This document shows, piece by piece, positions 55,904 through 63,119 of a stretch of 64,000 nt of DNA. Position 1 is the first letter of the stretch; each line of letters starts with the position of its first letter. Location: positions 124,001 through 188,000 of the forward strand of contig CAJQUW010014401.1 in assembly GCA_907163375.1 (NCBI GenBank), in the 5' to 3' direction. The translations under genes and the position numbers were made by a program. The notes below the pieces were generated by a model, which saw only the letters and a program-made list of their open reading frames with translations, was not told the DNA's origin and ran no database searches. Origin of the DNA: Prostheceraeus crozeri. Lineage: Eukaryota > Platyhelminthes > Polycladida > Euryleptidae.

Positions 55904-58900
55904 TTATGTCAATACATCTCCTGAATGTGGTAGCGTGAGTTTTATTCTTTTGGGTGGAGGTATGTTTGTGTCAGGATGTCCATGTGGAAGAGATGTGTTA
56001 TGTCCTATCCAACACCTCTTATCCTCCCATGCTGAAAGTGCTCGTTTCTTGAACGTGTACGTTTTCACAGTATGAACTTGAGATTTTAAGATTGTCATAT
56101 TGACAAACGTTATAGTTTTATTTTTATAGGCCTTCTTATAGGACCGATGTTTCATTTTATGAACAATGGATTTTGATATACCTTTAGCACGCTTAATACT
56201 ATCTGCACATTCTTTTAGTTTCATGGAATACATTTTAGGACGGAGGAGAATCATTTCATCTATTTCCTTTCCTGCTGTTTCATCCTTAAAACAACCAAGT
56301 TTGGCTTTATTCTGTATGGAATAGAGTGGATGAGTGGGATTGTAGTTAGATGTATCGAAATATTTTTCTAATGACTTACCTACTTCATTAAAATTTAAAT
56401 CTTTTTGAGTGGTAATTCCTAAAAAGAAACTATCTGTATCACCACCCAGCAAGCGAACCTCTTTTACGAGAGGGCATGGTTTTAATATTTTGTAGAAGAG
56501 TTGATACATTTCAAGCTTGGAATAATCTAAAACGGCTTGCCCAATATAGATGGGTTTGCACAACTCAACTTCTGATTTAATCATTTTAACACCTACAAGA
56601 TCCTCATCGATGATGTCTCTATCAATGAAAAGAGGTGATGAGGTCAATTTGTGATATTTTTGTTCATCAACGACTAGTTTGTAATTCATACGTTTTCTAA
56701 CATCCTCCATGGTCTTTCCGAATAGACTATTATTCTTATATTTATAAAAATCCTTTTCAAAATTATTTTGGGCGAGTGCACGTTTTTGACTGTTACTATC
56801 TATGTAGGGTTTGAGGAAGGCTTTCTGTCTAAATTTGATAATGCGGTGAACTGACTTTAGAAGCATGCCCATTTCTAAATAGAATTTTAATATGCAGAAG
56901 TGTACGAGATAATTTTTCTTATCATATTGGGTGAGTAAAAGTTTGCGGCATGGTTTGTACCTTGGCTGTCCACACTCTGTTAAGTTATTATGAAATTGTG
57001 ACATGAATGGTGAAAACATATCTTCAGTCACTTCGCCAGATTCAGGTGCGAGTGGGAAATCAGCAGTTTTATTTTTAATACTATTTGGATAAATCAAATC
57101 CACTTCAAAATAATATCCCCAATCACCTTCATCTGGAATATTCAGTATGTTTGAAGGGTTGGAGTAATACTCAAGCTCATTTTGATTTAACCAACTAAAC
57201 TCGGAATGAGGTAGTGGTTTAGACAGTGAACTGCCATATAAATTATTTTGGTCATAGTACTTTAGGTGGATATGATCATCACCTACTGTTTCAGATTTTA
57301 TATGATGTTTATTTACAAATGTGAGACCACCGCGTATTCCGCGCTCAAATATATTATACATCTCCGGGTCTTGTAAGAGATGAATGGTCTCACCAGTCAT
57401 TTTAAAGGCTGATTTAAAGGACATGGCTGGTAGACTGACAAAGTGGATAGGATCTAATTTGTCTTCTTCTAATGCCACTCGTCGAAACTCCTGAAAGACA
57501 TCAGCCAGCAAAATGACATCTAATTCTAAGTAAGCGATCATATAATCGCCAAACGTTTTACAATTAAATTTTAACCATGCCTCTTGAGCATGTTCATAGT
57601 CCTCTACTGGACAATCTTCACCCGTCAAATCGTTTTTGAATTTGTCAATGGAAGGAAGGGTTGTTTCATTTAGTTTAGACATTGAGCTAAAATACGCATA
57701 AGGAAAGACTCCTTTGCGAGTGATTATTTCATCCGTTAAGTTTGGATAGTGTTTCTTCAAAGTTTGACTATGGGGAAGAAACTTGAGATTACGAACGAGA
57801 GAAGCTAGTGACGCTGACATGAATTGAAATGAATCTAAAAATTTTATTTCGAAGAAGACTGTCTTATTTTCTTTAGTTTTATCTACTGGTACTTTTGCTG
57901 TCATTGCCATGAATTTTTCTCTCGTTTGTGCTATTACATTAAACTGCCACGATTTCATCTGGCTCAACCCTCCTTTTATGAGCATATGACTGTCATAGCC
58001 CTTAAAGTTATGAAAAATGACGGGTAGTACACGACGTCTCAACCTAAGTGAAAAATTACATTTGGAGCAGAGTGCGTTTCTAAATTTACCAGTGATGTGA
58101 TCATGATCACGCACTTTCTTAATTTTATCGTCATCAAACGTTTTATGACATTTAGGACAGGATGTGCAACTTTCAAATTTTTGTTTGTCTTCATCTGACA
58201 TATGTAGTGACTTACGCTGCAATTGGGAATCATATGATTGTTGAAATTTTGCAGCTTTATCGAGAAATTCTAGAAATTTTGAAATGCAATCTTCACCTTG
58301 CCAAGTATGCATTTTGTTTTGTCTATTCCTAAAGTGGTCATGCCATACTTCATAGCAGGATATGGCTGCTGGCTTGTGGATGATATCATCAATGTAGCAT
58401 TCTATGTCTGCGTAAATGACACGCAGGGGACTTAATTCGTCACCATTATCCCTATGTGAAAATATTTTATCTTTGGGCATGCGTTCCATTTGTAATTTAC
58501 CTCGCTTGCACCATTCATAGTGAGTTTCAAATTTATCTTTACTCCAAAATGAGCGGATGCAGCGGTCGCATACAAAATGTTCACCTCTTTTAGAGTGCCC
58601 CAAGTGAGTGTACAAGCGAGAGATTTTGGGAATACCACAGTAGTGCCATTCCTCGCTATCATCTTGTTTTACTAATAAGAGGTTGACTACACGTTCATAA
58701 CAAGTTGAACGTGAATTATAGCGGGCACCCTTCAACCCCTTCTCCCACACGTGAACGACAATTTTAATCTTATTATGTTTTTCGAACGTTTCTACATCTT
58801 TGATTTTCATGTTGTTACTATCACAACCTTCAAAGTCTAGTTCATCCTCCCACTGTCTATAGCTATAGGTGCGATCTCGATGCGCGTTGATATCATTATA

Positions 58901-59704
58901 GTGAAGGATGGATAGGACTGCATATTTGAAACACTGTGATTTACAATCAACATTGATGACAGCTTTCTTATTATACAACGTTTTTGGAAGTTTAAATGTG
59001 CCTCGAGCTGCATGACTTTCTAATAGGGAAATTTTGAATATGGCTGAGTCCACACCATCAAAAATGAGAGCGCTGTCGCGTTGATTGAATTTATCTACAT
59101 TTGATTTTAAACATTGAATGTGAAAATTTAGCCAAGACTCGCAGTCTACAACTTCGGTTGCGGAAGAGGAAGGAATATGAAACTGTATTCTCTCCGTCAC
59201 TTGACCCGTTTGAAAATCTATTTTAATATATTTTAGTTTAAGGTAGATGAGCGCCTTCATTCTAAAATTGTCTAAATTATTGAAGAGCGCTTCGATAATG
59301 TTAGAATTTTGAAGGAGCCACCCAGGAAAATCTACAATTTGAGTATTGGACTCCATGCAGTAGTCGCGTACTAAATTATTATGTGAAACATTAATGAGGG
59401 AGATGGTAGAGGTACCGTTGGTGTAGTGATCATTTGCATGCGTGTGTTGAAGTCTGTGCGAAGATCGCTGAAAGTGACTATCAAAAGAAAGAGGGCACAA
59501 ATCGCAAGGAAAGGAGATGTCATCGTCAGAATCAACTTCACCTCCGGAGATTGACACCGCTTTGCGTTGACACACACGTTGTTTGATGTGTCGAAGGAGA
59601 CTGTGCTTCCTTGTAAACATATGTCCGCAGTCGGCACATTCCCACTCGTTGCCTTGCCGCGAGAGTCCTGAGCTGGAACTCACATCACCTGAAAGAGAAA
59701 TCAT
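55904..59704 (-). CDS. polB: Protein-primed type B DNA polymerase
   Basis: About 1,266 residues from ATG at 59,704 (the start is uncertain, the frame is open a little further). N-terminal C2H2-like zinc fingers are ECADCGHMFTRKHSLLRHIK and PCDLCPLSFDSHFQRSSH. Exonuclease motifs are YADIECYID (near residue 440), FHNFKGYDSHML (near 572) and YLELDVILLADVF (near 734). Polymerase motifs are YDQNNLYGSS (A, near 827), NNSLFGKTMEDV (B, near 1000) and GGDTDSFF (C, near 1094). This is the replicative enzyme of Polintons. The frame is open throughout and of typical length. Confidence 0.92.
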   Translation of the reverse strand: MISLSGDVSSSSGLSRQGNEWECADCGHMFTRKHSLLRHIKQRVCQRKAVSISGGEVDSDDDISFPCDLCPLSFDSHFQRSSHRLQHTHANDHYTNGTSTISLINVSHNNLVRDYCMESNTQIVDFPGWLLQNSNIIEALFNNLDNFRMKALIYLKLKYIKIDFQTGQVTERIQFHIPSSSATEVVDCESWLNFHIQCLKSNVDKFNQRDSALIFDGVDSAIFKISLLESHAARGTFKLPKTLYNKKAVINVDCKSQCFKYAVLSILHYNDINAHRDRTYSYRQWEDELDFEGCDSNNMKIKDVETFEKHNKIKIVVHVWEKGLKGARYNSRSTCYERVVNLLLVKQDDSEEWHYCGIPKISRLYTHLGHSKRGEHFVCDRCIRSFWSKDKFETHYEWCKRGKLQMERMPKDKIFSHRDNGDELSPLRVIYADIECYIDDIIHKPAAISCYEVWHDHFRNRQNKMHTWQGEDCISKFLEFLDKAAKFQQSYDSQLQRKSLHMSDEDKQKFESCTSCPKCHKTFDDDKIKKVRDHDHITGKFRNALCSKCNFSLRLRRRVLPVIFHNFKGYDSHMLIKGGLSQMKSWQFNVIAQTREKFMAMTAKVPVDKTKENKTVFFEIKFLDSFQFMSASLASLVRNLKFLPHSQTLKKHYPNLTDEIITRKGVFPYAYFSSMSKLNETTLPSIDKFKNDLTGEDCPVEDYEHAQEAWLKFNCKTFGDYMIAYLELDVILLADVFQEFRRVALEEDKLDPIHFVSLPAMSFKSAFKMTGETIHLLQDPEMYNIFERGIRGGLTFVNKHHIKSETVGDDHIHLKYYDQNNLYGSSLSKPLPHSEFSWLNQNELEYYSNPSNILNIPDEGDWGYYFEVDLIYPNSIKNKTADFPLAPESGEVTEDMFSPFMSQFHNNLTECGQPRYKPCRKLLLTQYDKKNYLVHFCILKFYLEMGMLLKSVHRIIKFRQKAFLKPYIDSNSQKRALAQNNFEKDFYKYKNNSLFGKTMEDVRKRMNYKLVVDEQKYHKLTSSPLFIDRDIIDEDLVGVKMIKSEVELCKPIYIGQAVLDYSKLEMYQLFYKILKPCPLVKEVRLLGGDTDSFFLGITTQKDLNFNEVGKSLEKYFDTSNYNPTHPLYSIQNKAKLGCFKDETAGKEIDEMILLRPKMYSMKLKECADSIKRAKGISKSIVHKMKHRSYKKAYKNKTITFVNMTILKSQVHTVKTYTFKKRALSAWEDKRCWIGHNTSLPHGHPDTNIPPPKRIKLTLPHSGDVLT

Positions 59705-59953
59705 TCTTTCATCTCTGTTCAAGCCTCAGTGTAGTGTTACAACCTACCTTGACTCAATAACTCTAAACTTTCCTCGAGAAGAGAGGGCGTTGGTGATGAA
59801 GTTGATGCCTGAAATTGAGGAAGATGCTATTAGTCACACGTTTGAGGGAGATGAGAGGAAATTTTCAACTTACCATTTCAACGAAATCAAGTTTAAGGTT
59901 GATACTTCTACAAGATAGAGACTTCACTCAAATAATAGTCAAAGAGAGAGATC

Positions 59954-60019
59954 GTGCGTTCGTCACTTGTATGATTCACAGATTAAATGAAATGACCTGA
60001 ATGTCACTTTGCTTATATA
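59954..60019 (-). promoter_or_regulatory. Polymerase promoter with shared 25-nt leader
   Basis: TATATAA on the minus strand (60,014-60,019 region) precedes a TCATTTC initiator-like word. The leader at 59,954-59,978 reads TGAATCATAC ... GACGAACGCAC and is followed by a TCTCTCTC run, 22 of 25 identical to the leader at 43,792-43,816. Confidence 0.65.
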
Positions 60020-60068
60020 CTTTCATCCTCTTCATTCATTGGATGTTCATTCTGATTGGCTGCTTGTG

Positions 60069-60076
60069 TATACTTA
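60069..60076 (+). promoter_or_regulatory. TATA-like box of the 145-residue gene
   Basis: TATACTTA lies about 57 bp before the ATG at 60,133, with a TCATTATTC word about 32 bp downstream. A weak candidate. Confidence 0.35.
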
Positions 60077-60132
60077 AGAATTAGAAAAATGTTAAAGTTA
60101 TCATTATTCAAAGTCAGCATTTCAAAGACAAC

Positions 60133-60570
60133 ATGACAAGTCCTCCAACAACACCAAATACCGCATTGGAGTTCTCCTCTCCATATACATCAGCAAAGGT
60201 GCTCGTTACACCAAATGCACCAAGAAAGGCGAAGGTGGAGAAGACATACAATCTCGACAATATACGAAAGTTATCATTATCGGAGGAGGATGAAGAGGAG
60301 TTGCCCGACCTAACAGGCATACGGTGGAAATATTTACAATATGATGCCGAAGGGGTGATGGAGATGACCAGCAAGTCGCACTTGCATCAAATATGGGAGT
60401 GGTACACCCCTAACTCCCAACCGCGAACCGTGGCGGAGTGGGCGTACATTGAGAAAGTGAGGGACGCTGCAGAAGAACGTTTAAAGCAGCTCAACTGTTT
60501 TTGTAATCTATGTGAAGCCAGACTCTGGGACGATATTGACGATGAAGACCTTTTGAAATACATGCCATAA
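60133..60570 (+). CDS. Accessory protein, 145 residues, unknown
   Basis: Starts at ATG 60,133. The N-terminus is Thr/Pro-rich (PPTTPNTALEFSSP), then KVEKTYNLDNIRKLSLSEEDEEELPDL, an acidic patch, then an aromatic-rich segment (GIRWKYLQYD, HQIWEWYTP) and a C-terminal CFCNLCEARLWDDIDDEDLL with three Cys. AATAAA overlaps the stop, which supports a real gene. No family recognised. Confidence 0.65.
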   Translation: MTSPPTTPNTALEFSSPYTSAKVLVTPNAPRKAKVEKTYNLDNIRKLSLSEEDEEELPDLTGIRWKYLQYDAEGVMEMTSKSHLHQIWEWYTPNSQPRTVAEWAYIEKVRDAAEERLKQLNCFCNLCEARLWDDIDDEDLLKYMP

Positions 60571-60633
60571 TAAATGTTTATTTCGTATTATCTTTGCTTT
60601 CATACTGACTTACTTGAATGGGGTTTTAGTGAA

Positions 60634-61025
60634 TAATTTAACCATGTATACTTTTTCATTTGGAAATAGTAGCACGCTTAGTCTAACTTGTAAATCTAAA
60701 AACATTTCATATGGACGATGATGGTAGATAAAATAGTGTCAAATAAATTAAGATAGCTTACACTTCTGATACAGGGATAGCAATCGACTGCGATCCATGT
60801 GTAAAGAGCTTGTTAGACTATGGATGGGCTTAAGTGGATGATTTAACCATGTATACTTTTTCATTTGGAAATAGTAGCACGCTTAGTCTAACTTGTAAAT
60901 CTAAAAACATTTCATATGGACGATGATGGTAGATAAAATAGTGTCAAATAAATTAAGATAGCTTACACTTCTGATACAGGGATAGCAATCGACTGCGATC
61001 CATGTGTAAAGAGCTTGTTAGACTA
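60634..61025. repeat. Two direct copies of a 205-bp repeat
   Basis: The sequence at about 60,634-60,820 recurs at about 60,839-61,025 with almost no differences (period 205 bp). Each copy ends with the 20-mer CAGGGATAGCAATCGACTGC (60,772 and 60,977), which also occurs upstream of the two 83-residue genes (61,865 and 62,384). No coding capacity. Possibly leftover promoter-upstream units. Confidence 0.85.
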
Positions 61026-61370
61026 CGGAAGAGAGAAGTGTGTTATGTTGCGTGTGGCGCGTGAGTGTCCTCCCATTTCATTCCATTCATCAATTCGTCT
61101 CATTGATAGAGACAGGTAGAACTCATGGTTCTCATAACGTATGCAATGGAAAGTTTTAGGCAACCTTCGACAGTTGGCTAAATGTCGCCCTGGCGCGAAT
61201 GCATACTACGTTGAGACAGAGGCAATCACTTGCAAACATGACGCAGAGAGGTTTAACAAGATTGACCATTGCCGAATGTCCCTTGCGGTATACATAGCTA
61301 CGGGTTTCACCGCCGCCCTTTACAGGAACGCCCGTCGAAAGGAAGTATTACACCGAACTGCATTTGCAAC

Positions 61371-61511
61371 GTTCAAGTTGACTGATAGCAGATTCAACTT
61401 AATGATAGTATTCGCCAGTCCGAAGACTGCCCAGGGCAAACCGCGAGGAGGTTCTATCATGTCTTGCCCCATGGTGGCCCTTAAGAGAGCCGATGGTTCG
61501 TTCTCGGGAGT
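61371..61511 (-). repeat. 141-bp 3' module, copy 1, with cUUCGg hairpin
   Basis: Starts 10 bp after the stop of the 83-residue ORF. On the minus strand it contains CAGTC-TTCG-GACTG (61,416-61,429), a 5-bp stem with the very stable UUCG tetraloop, and a GGGCAA/TTTGCCC pair. No AATAAA is present, so it may act in 3'-end formation or stability (inference). Confidence 0.75.
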
Positions 61512-61521
61512 AACAAGATGA

Positions 61522-61773
61522 CTATTGGCTTGAATAGTCAATAGGTATGACGGTTAGGTTCTCGTATACCCTATACCGCCTAAGCCGTGGTGGTGCATCT
61601 GGCACCTTTCGGATGCGGGTGGTATTTGGAGTCCACACCTCATCCGTCCAAACGATCCTCTTGATCTTCCCCTTCTTCTCATCCTCATCCCACTCGTCGA
61701 GGATGACGAACTCGGGAATGCCGTTGTCTTCATCAGTGAAGACGGGAATATTGTCGGCAGATGTCGCTTCCAT
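61522..61773 (-). CDS. Small accessory protein, 83 residues, copy 1
   Basis: From ATG at 61,773. The acidic first half (TDEDNGIPEFVILDEWDEDE) includes FVILDE followed by acids, similar to a SUMO-interaction motif, and the second half is basic (RIRKVPDAPPRLRRYRV). TATATAA lies about 45 bp upstream (61,815-61,821) and TCATTC 28 bp after it. No known family. The duplicate at 62,041 encodes the same protein. Confidence 0.65.
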   Translation of the reverse strand: MEATSADNIPVFTDEDNGIPEFVILDEWDEDEKKGKIKRIVWTDEVWTPNTTRIRKVPDAPPRLRRYRVYENLTVIPIDYSSQ

Positions 61774-61814
61774 CGTGACTTCAAATTGAATGAGAAGCGC
61801 TACAATCTTCTGGC

Positions 61815-61821
61815 TTATATA
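61815..61821 (-). promoter_or_regulatory. TATA box, cassette copy 1
   Basis: TATATAA on the minus strand, in an AT-step between GC-richer flanks, with initiator-like TCATTC 28 bp downstream. Confidence 0.6.
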
Positions 61822-61889
61822 GGGTTTTCAACAATGAATTGCTCAACAGCGAATCAGAATGCTTCAGGGATAGCAATCGACTGCATAAT

Positions 61890-62030
61890 GTTCAAGTTGA
61901 CTGATAGCAGATTCAACTTAATGATAGTATTCGCCAGTCCGAAGACTGCCCAGGGCAAACCGCGAGGAGGTTCTATCATGTCTTGCCCCATGGTGGCCCT
62001 TAAGAGAGCCGATGGTTCGTTCTCGGGAGT
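61890..62030 (-). repeat. 141-bp 3' module, copy 2
   Basis: Same as copy 1, including the UUCG hairpin, directly after the stop of the second 83-residue ORF. Confidence 0.75.
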
Positions 62031-62040
62031 AACAAGATGA

Positions 62041-62292
62041 CTATTGGCTTGAATAGTCAATAGGTATGACGGTTAGGTTCTCGTATACCCTATACCGCCT
62101 AAGCCGTGGTGGTGCATCTGGCACCTTTCGGATGCGGGTGGTATTTGGAGTCCACACCTCATCCGTCCAAACGATCCTCTTGATCTTCCCCTTCTTCTCA
62201 TCCTCATCCCACTCGTCGAGGATGACGAACTCGGGAATGCCGTTGTCTTCATCAGTGAAGACGGGAATATTGTCGGCAGATGTCGCTTCCAT
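62041..62292 (-). CDS. Small accessory protein, 83 residues, copy 2
   Basis: Identical in protein sequence to the copy at 61,522-61,773, from ATG at 62,292, with the same TATA box 519 bp further right. Two identical doses may raise expression or simply reflect a recent duplication. Confidence 0.65.
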   Translation of the reverse strand: MEATSADNIPVFTDEDNGIPEFVILDEWDEDEKKGKIKRIVWTDEVWTPNTTRIRKVPDAPPRLRRYRVYENLTVIPIDYSSQ

Positions 62293-62333
62293 CGTGACTT
62301 CAAATTGAATGAGAAGCGCTACAATCTTCTGGC

Positions 62334-62340
62334 TTATATA
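62334..62340 (-). promoter_or_regulatory. TATA box, cassette copy 2
   Basis: Duplicate of the promoter at 61,815-61,821 within the 519-bp unit. Confidence 0.6.
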
Positions 62341-62408
62341 GGGTTTTCAACAATGAATTGCTCAACAGCGAATCAGAATGCTTCAGGGATAGCAATCGAC
62401 TGCATAAT

Positions 62409-62549
62409 GTTCAAGTTGACTGATAGCAGATTCAACTTAATGATAGTATTCGCCAGTCCGAAGACTGCCCAGGGCAAACCGCGAGGAGGTTCTATCATGT
62501 CTTGCCCCATGGTGGCCCTTAAGAGAGCCGATGGTTCGTTCTCGGGAGT
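62409..62549 (-). repeat. 141-bp 3' module, copy 3
   Basis: Follows the stop of the different 88-residue ORF, 7 bp after it. Sequence identical or nearly so to copies 1 and 2, while the ORF before it is unrelated. Confidence 0.75.
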
Positions 62550-62556
62550 CGTCATC

Positions 62557-62823
62557 CTACAGCCTACCAATTCTGCTGAGAGAGTCAAAGACTCTCTCTT
62601 TGGTAGCACTGTCGACTTCCACACTAACTGGCATGTGAGTATAGAGTGGAATGTAGCACCATTCCGTTGGATTGACAGCAGTTGCTGTCATCGGATTGCC
62701 AATCCGAGCAAGATTGTTGTGGACTCTGTCTTGCTCCTCTAGCCTGACAAACTCCTCAAATAAATTTCGCGGCCTTATCTGCGGTCCGCGAGGAGAGCTA
62801 ACTTGACTGTTCGGCGTCTGCAT
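62557..62823 (-). CDS. Small accessory protein, 88 residues
   Basis: From ATG at 62,823. Pro/Ser-rich start (MQTPNSQVSSPRGPQIRPR), then a helical LFEEFVRLEEQDRVHNNLARIG and a beta-like NPTEWCYIPLYTHMPVSVEV. TATATAA lies about 34 bp upstream, followed by three TCATTTC-type words. Not related to the 83-residue protein, but followed by the same 3' module. No known family. Confidence 0.65.
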   Translation of the reverse strand: MQTPNSQVSSPRGPQIRPRNLFEEFVRLEEQDRVHNNLARIGNPMTATAVNPTEWCYIPLYTHMPVSVEVDSATKERVFDSLSRIGRL

Positions 62824-62855
62824 GATTGAAATGAAATGAAATGAGAGGCAGTGGT

Positions 62856-62862
62856 TTATATA
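62856..62862 (-). promoter_or_regulatory. TATA box of the 88-residue gene
   Basis: TATATAA on the minus strand with repeated TCATTTC words just downstream. Confidence 0.6.
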
Positions 62863-62882
62863 CCCCTCTAACGCGACGCAAC

Positions 62883-63023
62883 GTTCAAGTTGACTGATAG
62901 CAGATTCAACTTAATGATAGTATTCGCCAGTCCGAAGACTGCCCAGGGCAAACCGCGTGGAGGTTCTATCATGTCTTGCCCCTAGGTGGCCCTTAAGAGA
63001 GCCGATGGTTCGTTCTCGGGAGT
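62883..63023 (-). repeat. 141-bp 3' module, copy 4
   Basis: About 97 bp after the stop of the coiled-coil gene. It differs from the other copies at only a few positions, and the UUCG hairpin is intact. Confidence 0.75.
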
Positions 63024-63119
63024 AAATTGATGGGGTGGTGAAGGCGGGCAAAGATCTGCAATGAAAATGATATGTATTAAAATAGGATATACTATCTTAT
63101 TTGCTTTTCACTTACCAAG

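Larger units (their letters stand above)
61371..62408. repeat. Two tandem 519-bp cassettes
   Basis: Units 61,371-61,889 and 61,890-62,408 are essentially identical. Each holds, read leftward, the CAGGGATAGC upstream word, a TATA box, an 83-residue ORF and the 141-bp 3' module. The near-identity shows a recent duplication. Confidence 0.9.

Noticed and set aside
60634-61025. Long terminal repeats
   Set aside because: The two 205-bp copies are adjacent, without TG...CA ends or an internal retroelement.
61141-61521. 126-codon plus-strand frame, and similar frames at 61,786 and 62,305
   Set aside because: They run through the 141-bp module and antisense to the small leftward genes. The leftward genes have TATA boxes and differing bodies, so the plus frames look accidental.
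61320-61541. Minus-strand frames reading through the 141-bp module (73, 68 and 83 codons)
   Set aside because: They lack a consistent ATG start and owe their similarity to the repeated module. The module is better read as a 3' element.
61371-62550. CRISPR-like array
   Set aside because: The repeat unit is 519 bp and contains a gene and promoter, unlike short repeats with spacers.
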